A DNA stretch of 64,000 nucleotides from Lachnoclostridium sp. An196 (GTDB lineage Bacteria > Bacillota > Clostridia > Lachnospirales > Lachnospiraceae). The translations under genes and the position numbers were made by a program. How positions within the stretch are numbered: position 1 is the stretch's first letter; every line of letters begins with the position of its first letter. Below are positions 56,601-62,518 of the stretch, one piece after another. The DNA is taken from NCBI RefSeq assembly GCF_002160135.1, contig NZ_NFJZ01000005.1:62001-126000 (forward strand), written 5' to 3'. Under the pieces are notes generated by a model. That model searched no databases and had not been told where the DNA came from. It saw only the letters and a program-made list of their open reading frames with translations.

Positions 56601-57629
56601 TGTTTGCTCACCCGGTGCATAAACTTTTACCTGATCATTAGTAGCAGTTACGCTTTCATCAGACGCCTTCATTTCCGTGCCCCGAGTAACCTCATAATAA
56701 AAATATTGGGAGCGAGAACCTGTTTTGCTTTCCTGATAGGTAACAGAAGACGCTTTTTGTATGACTGTCAGATTTTCGCCACACACCTCCACCTTTGATA
56801 CCGTTGCCCCTGATGAAAGTGTCCCACATAAGATTCCAAAAAAGTCCGTCGACGGTTCCGAAAGATTATATGTAACTGTTTCCGTTACTTCTTGATCCTT
56901 TTCATCTCTTTTATACTCTGTATAGATCCTGCCTTCTTCAGGCCGTTCATCCGTAAGTGTTCCATCATTTAACACATACCACGACTTCGAAGCATCTAAT
57001 TTTTTTGCAAATTCGCTTTCATTTGGATTAGTATTTACGCTTGACAATATCGCATCCTGGTATGATGCTGACGGTTCTGCGCCATATGTCAGCTCTGTAG
57101 CCGCCTGAGTATCGCTATGTTCTACTATTGAAGTCCTTGTATATGATGCATCATTGTCTGTGATATTAATAATTAAATTCTGTACAATCGCCTCACCTTC
57201 AATTGTTCCGAACAAAATACCTTCCGATACATCTTCTTCACTTGTACTGGTGCTTTCAAGATTAACATTCTCTATCGTCAACACATGTCCATCGCCATCA
57301 AAGGTTCCTGCAAAACTCCCGTCAGCCGCATCTGTTCCGGTAAAGGAGACCGTCAGGTCACTTTCCAGACGAAATATTTTATTTTCAGTCTCCCCTCCTG
57401 AAGCACCTCTTAAAGCACTTAAATCCGCTTGCGTTTTAATCAAATATGCGCCATTCTCAAAATCAAAATTATAATTTTCTCCCCCAAGCGTAATCTCTTC
57501 CGCTCTCACTCCGTTTCCCACACTCAGCGCCAGCGCCGCACCGGCCAGCGCCAGCAGGAGCGTGCCCGCTGCCGCATACTTTGTACTCCTTTTCTGCCAC
57601 CATGTTTTGACCCGACTTCCGATCCTCAT
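50670..57629 (-). CDS. Giant cell-surface protein with chitobiase-C-like repeats (2,319 residues)
   Basis: A signal/membrane segment lies at about 18-43 (YAAAGTLLLALAGAALALSV). Residues 60-150 look like a GLUG-type beta-helix piece (FAGTFDGDGHVLTIENVN). Two or three DUF11/CARDB-like Ig domains follow (about 350-700), then degenerate beta modules. From about 1,490 to 2,110 there are some eight CHB_HEX_C-like units (IYYTMDGSDPTDLSN, IYYTTDGTTPTESS). The C-terminal domain TEIGIPIPEGYENA and an anchor near 2,285-2,305 match its paralogue. Bases for residues 20 to about 1,100 are clearly more AT-rich than the rest, hinting at domain exchange. It is placed between the 615-residue ATPase and the smaller paralogue. 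Confidence 0.8.
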   Translation of the reverse strand: MRIGSRVKTWWQKRSTKYAAAGTLLLALAGAALALSVGNGVRAEEITLGGENYNFDFENGAYLIKTQADLSALRGASGGETENKIFRLESDLTVSFTGTDAADGSFAGTFDGDGHVLTIENVNLESTSTSEEDVSEGILFGTIEGEAIVQNLIINITDNDASYTRTSIVEHSDTQAATELTYGAEPSASYQDAILSSVNTNPNESEFAKKLDASKSWYVLNDGTLTDERPEEGRIYTEYKRDEKDQEVTETVTYNLSEPSTDFFGILCGTLSSGATVSKVEVCGENLTVIQKASSVTYQESKTGSRSQYFYYEVTRGTEMKASDESVTATNDQVKVYAPGEQTVNINTGDNELQITVTAPEYVDADGTITYNVAVKNNSQAQIDNIVLGASVNGGYWTAVEGGDDYDGFSLTQGETKKFTYSVNANSSGDNFSIEFTADWEQNVQYSKTVFVSTQPTEVGSLAVSAVRNDANNNTFTVTVENNSDQQISGISLTSDINGMDIEVDGGTVIIDARNFELEGNESQTFICTYSPQSSETVTPKFTVSYTESTDKTTSTSPVSTQVISPGGSTSVSGKTGDLEWTLSTGQTNYFVGDQINYTLTLENTWTSAVGNAQTDKEIVIAQVEQGITGTISGTGITGTITWNVFEDPASNGTLNAGENIALTGAYTVSTLGNENVPLTLTASTGMITGECTDIYGNTNSYQYVDYESLDIIEDQKEEGQYSEPNYGNDDPQPTNLTKNSGNNLYTGVIAGTSSGSITEVKQNLSLNGTVDTAAENGAVLAVGGIMGQGQSGAEVSDLYIIKSLSATGSGSHTGSFRTVVANIEDDITINLKNSLILAEGASGVTSEDQVFYNINSGYQLANADGANWKSFTHYTSSGSEETVLDLSWLVVSEAEFDRGDVTADQDGSEDGSGSFTVSVAEPKTNQNLTYYVAYEARKSMSESSDPTLYVAANDLADSEVEVELGRSGYYTLLNLYSTDGFYHYIQDIPKEDQATVFPHSNNPAQNPYEADSIGWNVVRMDDGSDVIELTFETVVNGSIYYLNTNGIPTEGSETANITNQTAQLPFDAETVQYWLTPMIQGYIYPTISSPAYNADSREPLLKPDVTISGGYQEDGSREDYQSLQEGNVYESGSDLRADISGMEGGYTLRYLFSTSEPVAGEWDMTDESHSGKYSGRYTGGDISGLMEGSSEYAGSMTLPDYAETTTVYLYLQVSKENYNDAVYCYGPIQVGPRTQISAQALIPETGTVLEEGATVVPGDVLSLGSNRDGVTLQYEIRSSESESHTWSDYNEADKPQLAASGSTVYVYTRARYSDSSYSAVAEYTFTAGDSCDGIRISPNTGSSTEEGTPPDAGGAYSIDAGEVVNLSSQTSGARIIYLASGGSYAPFTIERVTDASLVSGMADGGVSGGYTYFQNGSRWYRVSSDEVTVYDEADGAVIRNEESDAQLVYVYAVNLMEDMEPGAVTTYVYNVNPQQQVSAPEAALSTYYLPGGEDLERTEIDMGASLSFSSATQGAELYYSIGNSTGVPDTPYDPSTGIIVEGSYSETFTVRVMAVRDGMLDSEIRTFIYNIADKDAADAPTSVPTTSSASPAQVVPGEKILLSTLTRGASIYYTTDGTSPQLEELEDGSFQIVEGSSTMLYDATQGIVMPEGSSGYFTITAVAARTGLALSGEVHLTFAYPGDVMAPYASVSSGSVSASTSVVLRNRTEDAVIYYTVAYGGEEPADPTVSSPVFDESQPFVITQTTTIKAIAVKDGVASEVAEFTYALMDTLGAPTASIESGTVVSRGTVLHLSAASGATIYYTMDGSDPTDLSNTAVVQGGSLTLNGAAGEQITIMAVARQEGKSDSEVATFTYQFSANTGGVTADVPTGSSVSNGSKVNLMTDVTGATIYYTTDGSSPDDSGIEGSTVTIQGTPGSTFTIKAVARVDGVSGTVVSFMYRIKEVPNAPTASPSGGTLTIATRVILSSNGDQIYYTTDGTTPTESSSLYTEPILIDRTTNLRAIAVSADGEVSEVSSFQYTAASKAAAPTASREDGAVLDPGTVVSLYTDTADAVIYYSTDGTEPTLDNMESLLEYTEEGITVNRTVTVKAVAYREDLQLSDVSEFYYEVDTIPAVEMKQAEAERLAEEGLHDTDASGLARRVNASDTAGMRQLEEEEYYTVASFARDAAPDNVRLVTEVMDYSNAELDNVKMLYGDDYTILASYDIRLMSGSTAVRPDGDTEIGIPIPEGYENAAVIIASIDGNNAVTPLETRREDGMVYAYMTDQNHYVLIGLEHPDGAGSGFNYLLILEVAAGLTAIAGIAYYISRKIKKYRENR
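51270..52860 (-). repeat. Array of chitobiase-C-like repeat units in the 2,319-residue gene
   Basis: Successive units of roughly 220-300 bases carry the same GTATAATAGATC-like coding core for YYTTDG. The DNA is close to that of the array in the neighbouring paralogue, so unequal exchange between the two genes is possible. Boundaries are approximate. Confidence 0.65.
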
Positions 57630-57647
57630 CCGTGCGCCTCCCGTTTT

Positions 57648-59495
57648 CTATAAAAATGCGTCTGCCAGCTCTTTCTGGGAAGAACTGAAATTCTTGCCTT
57701 GTTTTCCATATTCATTGCGGATGCCGTCCAGGATGTGACGCATCCCCACCGATGTGTCCTCCGCCCTTGCCAGGAGCGCCGCGTGCATTGCCGCGTTTTT
57801 GATCGACGCTCCGGACAGTTCAAATGCCTGCGCCAGCATCCGGCAGTCTACCTCCGGAGATACCGGCGTATGTTCCGGGAAGATCCCTTCCCAGAGTTCT
57901 GTCCTCAGATCCGTATCCGGCATGGGGAAATGCACCATATAGGAGATTCTCCTGCGGAACGCATCGTCGAAATTCTGCAAAAGGTTCGTCGCCAGGATGG
58001 AGACGCCCCCGTACTGTTCGATCCGCTGCAGCAGGTAAGCCGTCTCCGCGTTGGAATAGCGGTCCTGCGCGTCGGATACGTCGCTTCGTTTGGTAAAGAT
58101 CGCATCCGCCTCGTCAAAGAGCAGGATGCAGTCGCATTTGTCGGCTTCGTCGAAAACCCTGCCGATATTCTTCTGGGTTTCCCCGATGTATTTGCTGATG
58201 AGCTGGGACAGATCCACCCGATAAAGGGGCATCCCCAGTTCACCCGCGAGAACCTGTGCCGCCATGGTCTTTCCTGTGCCCGGCGCGCCGTAGAACAGAA
58301 CCGAGATCCCGTTCCCATAGGAAAATTTGTCTCCGAATCCCCACTGCTCCATCACCTCTTCTCTGGAAGAGATCATGGCGCACAATTTTTTCAGAAGCTC
58401 CATCTGCGCGCCGGGGAGCTTCAGCTCCGCGAAGGTGCGGTTTGCCGCCAGCAGATTCAGCCGGGCGGAGACCGGCGTTCTCAGCAGACATTCCCGGTCT
58501 GCGCTTCCCAGCTCCAGCTCTGCCCGTATATTATGCAGATATCTCAGAAATGCCCCCGTGGGAAGCTGTCTGCCCGTAATCTGATGTATGGACACGTCTT
58601 CCGGCAGACGCTCTGTCAGATCTCCCAGTACATCCTGCGCTATCCGAAGCTTCAGCTGACGGTCCGGACGGGAGAGCGTGCGCTCCACCACCGCGCAGCC
58701 TGCCCCCTCGGCCAGCTCCCGGTCCTTATCTTTCAGTATCCCGAAAGCGCCGAAGCACGCCGTGAATTCTTCCAGCAGGTCTTCCCGTATCTCTTTGTCC
58801 AGCCGGACGCAGGGAAACGCATCATAGAGACGCACGCACAGAACCCCCGCATTCATATTGCGGGGCGTATTCCGGAATGTGCCTCCCTCCGTCAGGAGCA
58901 GCGGCGTCTGCTGGGCTGCGCAGATCTGTTCCATCAGATACTGTCTGCCGCTTCCCGGCTCTGCGCTGATGCAGAAAGCCCGGATCTCCCCCTCCGATAC
59001 CGGAAGCGCCAGAAACGCCGCGGCGTCTTCCATCACCGATTCATTTCCATAGACAGTACCGACAGACGGGAAATACAGCCGCATGCCCTCCGGCAGATCC
59101 GGCGCGCGGCCTTCCAGCCATCCATATACTACCGGAGACAAAGCGGCATAACCGCCGTCCACCAGGATCCATGGCGGGAGCCGGTCCATGCTCCCTGCTG
59201 CCCCTTCCTGGAGTTCTGTAAGAGTGGAACGCAGAGCAGCCATCTCCATCCCTGCTTCCCCGGCAGCTTTCAGCGCCCAGAGCGCGCACAGAAGTACCCG
59301 CTCCACCGAATCCGCTTCCAGTAAAGAAAGGGCTTCCGTCCAGGGCAGGAATGTCCCGGTCTGGTCCGCCTCTTCCGTGATCTCCGAAAGGGCGCGTTCC
59401 AGTACCTCCCGGCGCGTGCCCGCGTCCGAGCGGCTTCTGGCAAAATCCATGCCTGTTTTTTTGATTCTGCGGTTCAGTACTTCTGTGTAGTTCAT
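57648..59495 (-). CDS. CIS AAA+ ATPase (615 residues)
   Basis: A two-part AAA+ protein like Afp15/PVC15. The first ATPase-like region (near residue 175, SAEPGSGRQYLMEQI) has lost the usual GKT. The second is canonical: Walker A FYGAPGTGKTMAAQVLAGEL near residue 400, Walker B CILLFDEADAIFTKR, sensor SILATNLLQNFDDAFRRR and arginine finger region. CIS ATPases remodel proteins during assembly or cargo loading in the cytosol. The ATG comes right after the stop of the chaperone-like gene. It is a paralogue of the ATPase at the window's right edge. Confidence 0.88.
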   Translation of the reverse strand: MNYTEVLNRRIKKTGMDFARSRSDAGTRREVLERALSEITEEADQTGTFLPWTEALSLLEADSVERVLLCALWALKAAGEAGMEMAALRSTLTELQEGAAGSMDRLPPWILVDGGYAALSPVVYGWLEGRAPDLPEGMRLYFPSVGTVYGNESVMEDAAAFLALPVSEGEIRAFCISAEPGSGRQYLMEQICAAQQTPLLLTEGGTFRNTPRNMNAGVLCVRLYDAFPCVRLDKEIREDLLEEFTACFGAFGILKDKDRELAEGAGCAVVERTLSRPDRQLKLRIAQDVLGDLTERLPEDVSIHQITGRQLPTGAFLRYLHNIRAELELGSADRECLLRTPVSARLNLLAANRTFAELKLPGAQMELLKKLCAMISSREEVMEQWGFGDKFSYGNGISVLFYGAPGTGKTMAAQVLAGELGMPLYRVDLSQLISKYIGETQKNIGRVFDEADKCDCILLFDEADAIFTKRSDVSDAQDRYSNAETAYLLQRIEQYGGVSILATNLLQNFDDAFRRRISYMVHFPMPDTDLRTELWEGIFPEHTPVSPEVDCRMLAQAFELSGASIKNAAMHAALLARAEDTSVGMRHILDGIRNEYGKQGKNFSSSQKELADAFL

Positions 59496-59500
59496 CTTTT

Positions 59501-60043
59501 TTACCTTTCTTCCGCGGCAGTTTCCCGGTCTTTGTTTGCGCGGGTAAACGTCTCTTTCGCAATATCATAACCGGCTCCCATCTCGACAATGGTATCTCCG
59601 ATCACGCCTTCATCAAACGGTTCTCCGTCCGCGCACGCCACTGTGGTTCTGTACTGTACTACGGCAGCGTCGCTGCCGTCGACTTTCCCATAAAAATAAT
59701 GACCCACCCTTACGGTTCGATTCAGCTGGTTGATCAGTGTCAGGATCTCCAGGTCACTCATGCTGGAAAATTCCGCTTCAATCTGTGTATAGAAAATCAG
59801 ATATTTTGTCAGTCTCTGCTCTGTGTCATCCAGATTCAGAAAATATCCCGCTGCCACATGCAGATCCTCAGGCCGGATCTCCCCTTCCCTCCCCGCATCT
59901 TCCACGCTTGGCAGGCATACCAGCAAAGACGGCTCCTCTGTCAGTTTCCCCGGCGGAAGAATCTCTGCAGCAATCTCCACACTGTCAAGAAACTCTTTCA
60001 GTCTTTCAAACTCTTCTGTCTTTTCCTCAATTGTAAAACTCAT
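59501..60043 (-). CDS. YbjN/secretion-chaperone-like acidic protein
   Basis: An acidic, 180-residue soluble protein. Its layout (LEILTLINQLNRTVRVGHYF, then VQYRTTVACADGEPFDEGVI) matches the YbjN/type III secretion chaperone fold, in which a helix pair brackets a beta sheet that binds partner proteins. The frame extends 15 codons upstream into the previous gene, but GGGAGG nine bases before ATG fixes the start MSFTIEEK. It lies between the 818-residue protein and an AAA+ ATPase, which suits a dedicated chaperone. The fold call is from pattern only. Confidence 0.6.
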   Translation of the reverse strand: MSFTIEEKTEEFERLKEFLDSVEIAAEILPPGKLTEEPSLLVCLPSVEDAGREGEIRPEDLHVAAGYFLNLDDTEQRLTKYLIFYTQIEAEFSSMSDLEILTLINQLNRTVRVGHYFYGKVDGSDAAVVQYRTTVACADGEPFDEGVIGDTIVEMGAGYDIAKETFTRANKDRETAAEER

Positions 60044-60059
60044 ACTTTCAGTCCTCCCG

Positions 60060-62516
60060 TCAGTCATCCTGTCCGAATGCTCCGGCAATCTTTTCTTTCA
60101 GCCTGCTTTTGTCCGGAGCCTTGACCAAAGACGACATTTTGGCATCAAGTCCTCTGCGCAGCACCGAATGCAGATGTTCTACGTTCCGTCCCTGGCGGAT
60201 CACCGCTTTCGCATCTGTCGCCATAAGAGCCGGTTTATCCAGAAACTTATTGTCGGTGCCCATGACCGGAGAATTTCCTACTTCCGTCATCCGCTCGACA
60301 ATAGAGATCGCCATATCCTCACGGGTCGTCGCTTTATTATCCTCCGTCCCGATCAGAGTCCGAATCTTCTTATATGTACCGGAACCCAGTTCCCTCGCCT
60401 GTTCATAGCTGCTTCCGGCAAGTCCGGTGGCCATTCCCGCCGCAATCAGCGACGCGCCTACCGGCGCTCCCACCGCGCTCAGACAGCAGATTTCTCCCGA
60501 CAGCTTCAATCCGTTAGCGACGATGGAGGCCGCTCCCGTTCCTATGCTCTCCAGATTATGCATAAGGGCTTTTACCATCTTCTTATGAGACTTATCCACT
60601 TCACGGTACTCTTCCATCATTTCCATAGCTTCCAGTTCACGCTTTTTACTTTTTTCTTCCGCGCTGCTGCCCCGGATGTTCTGAATCCTGGTGCTAAGCC
60701 CATATTGCGCGTTCCGGGCGTAACTGTCGTTCCGGGAGCGGAGATCCGCGCGTCCGACTCTCTGTATAGCAGGATCATCCGCCGCCACTTTTTCCATCAG
60801 AGCCCTCCGTTTGGCATCTATATCCGTCCCCCTGAGATGGTACCATTTTTCATCTATCGTATATGCCGCTTCCGCTCTTGCGTCGGTCGCCCTGCCCGCA
60901 CTGGAATATTTCACTTTCTTTTCCTGTATCCGGTTATAGATACGGTTGCGGTCCCGGCGCATCTGTTCCACATGAACCGAACTGGTGATCATATCCATGA
61001 CATCCACAATCATAGCCGCCCCATCCGTACACAGACCTGCAATAGAATTAAAAAACGGAATCATTTTTGACCATGGTCCGAACGCCCCAAAAAAACCGCT
61101 AATAATATCAACCAGTTCATGCATGATGCTTCTCGCCATCTTCCATCCTTCCTGGCTGTCTATAATCGGAGCCTCCGTCTGCCCGCTCTTTCTCCTGAAG
61201 AACTGTATAATACTAACTATACCTTTAATCGTCTTCATAACTGTAGAGACTCCTCCGAGAACTGCAGCCGTCAGTCCTGCGTCGCTGGTATCCGCTTCCA
61301 GGAGATCCCTTACTACGATGTCCATATCCTGTATATCCGAAGCATCCGCTCCGATTCCGCTGGCTCCGCCGCCTGTATCCAAAGCACCGGTTAATTTGTC
61401 ATAGACCGTCTCCAGACCCGCCTTCCAACTGGAAAAAGCCTCCTGTACAGATGTTTTGACGGTAGAGGGAAGAGAACGCAGTTTTTCCTTCATTACCTCT
61501 CCCACGGTCTTATTGCCGGAACTGCCCCCCTGCGGCTGTGTCTGCGTCTGGTTCTGTGCCTGCGGCTGTGTCTGTCCTGTGGCGCCCGGCAGAAAACCTG
61601 TTCCTTCCTGCATATTTTTCACTTTTCCGATCAGTTGCTCCAGTGAACTTCCCTTCTTTCCTGCGATCAGGGTACTATATTCATCCAGCTTTTTCTGCCT
61701 GGAGGCGCCGGGTATCTTTCCTTTCAGCAAAGTAATCTCAGCCTCCACCGCCGCTTTCGCTTTATCAATATTTTCTGACGGCAGCGCGTACTCACTTCTG
61801 CGCAGCTGATCCAGCGCCCGCAGCTGGGATTCATAACTGGCCAGCTGAGACTGCGCTTCATCCGCTCTCAGATCCGTTCTCTGGTTCAGTTCCCGGAGCC
61901 TCGTCTCCATATTCCTGTACTGATCCGCCATCTTATGCTTTTTATCCCGGTCTATACGCTGTTTGGCCTTTTCTTTGTCGCTGACCGCTTTGGCATACAG
62001 TCTGCTGATACCCTTATCGCTCTCCATGCCGTCGCTTTGTATCCGGGCATGCAGATTTTCCAGCGTACGTTCGCTGTTTTTAAAACTGCCATCATCTTCT
62101 TTTTTGTTATATCCGGACAGCTGAACCACGATATTTTTCAGACTGTTCTGAATCTCTGCCCTTCCGATCCGTCGGCTGGCTGCTTTCAACGCTTCCTCCG
62201 CCCTTTCCTTCGCACTGGCCGCGGAAGGCGCTGATCCTGCCGCCCGGGAACTGATTCTGAACTGTTCCATCAGCCGGTCATACGCAGGCCGGTCAGCAGC
62301 CCCTTTCAGCTGCTTCACCATCCCCGGAATCGCATTCAGCTGATTAAGCGCCCGGGCCTCTTCGGCCTGTCTCTCCTGCTCTTCCCTGGAAATACTTTGA
62401 GCCCTTGCAGCGTTGCCTGCAGATGTCTGTGTCTGTCCATTCTGCTGCTGATTCTGTGTCGTATTTCCCTGTGAATCTGGCTGCACTCTTTCTTTTTTCT
62501 TTCCAAAAGGCCACAT
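60060..62516 (-). CDS. 818-residue helical/hydrophobic protein, candidate tape measure or cargo
   Basis: An unrecognised protein. Residues 1-60 are Gln/Asn-rich and flexible; 60-300 are helical coiled-coil with many Lys/Glu/Arg; 300-340 are again Gln-rich (NQTQTQPQGG). Hydrophobic helical stretches follow near 415-440 (VLGGVSTVMKTIKGIVSIIQ), 465-510 (ELVDIISGFFGAFGPW) and 685-725 (SAVGAPVGASLIAAGMATGL). Helix, hydrophobic core and helix is the layout of tape-measure proteins and also of eCIS cargo. No signal peptide is seen. It is flanked by an ATPase and a chaperone-like gene, three bases after the former. Confidence 0.6.
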   Translation of the reverse strand: MWPFGKKKERVQPDSQGNTTQNQQQNGQTQTSAGNAARAQSISREEQERQAEEARALNQLNAIPGMVKQLKGAADRPAYDRLMEQFRISSRAAGSAPSAASAKERAEEALKAASRRIGRAEIQNSLKNIVVQLSGYNKKEDDGSFKNSERTLENLHARIQSDGMESDKGISRLYAKAVSDKEKAKQRIDRDKKHKMADQYRNMETRLRELNQRTDLRADEAQSQLASYESQLRALDQLRRSEYALPSENIDKAKAAVEAEITLLKGKIPGASRQKKLDEYSTLIAGKKGSSLEQLIGKVKNMQEGTGFLPGATGQTQPQAQNQTQTQPQGGSSGNKTVGEVMKEKLRSLPSTVKTSVQEAFSSWKAGLETVYDKLTGALDTGGGASGIGADASDIQDMDIVVRDLLEADTSDAGLTAAVLGGVSTVMKTIKGIVSIIQFFRRKSGQTEAPIIDSQEGWKMARSIMHELVDIISGFFGAFGPWSKMIPFFNSIAGLCTDGAAMIVDVMDMITSSVHVEQMRRDRNRIYNRIQEKKVKYSSAGRATDARAEAAYTIDEKWYHLRGTDIDAKRRALMEKVAADDPAIQRVGRADLRSRNDSYARNAQYGLSTRIQNIRGSSAEEKSKKRELEAMEMMEEYREVDKSHKKMVKALMHNLESIGTGAASIVANGLKLSGEICCLSAVGAPVGASLIAAGMATGLAGSSYEQARELGSGTYKKIRTLIGTEDNKATTREDMAISIVERMTEVGNSPVMGTDNKFLDKPALMATDAKAVIRQGRNVEHLHSVLRRGLDAKMSSLVKAPDKSRLKEKIAGAFGQDD

Positions 62517-62518
62517 GT

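Noticed and set aside
45657-57629. Repeated DNA units considered as CRISPR or minisatellite arrays
   Set aside because: The units are 200-300 bases, in frame, and code for a recurring protein domain with the YYTxDG core; there are no short identical repeats with unique spacers.
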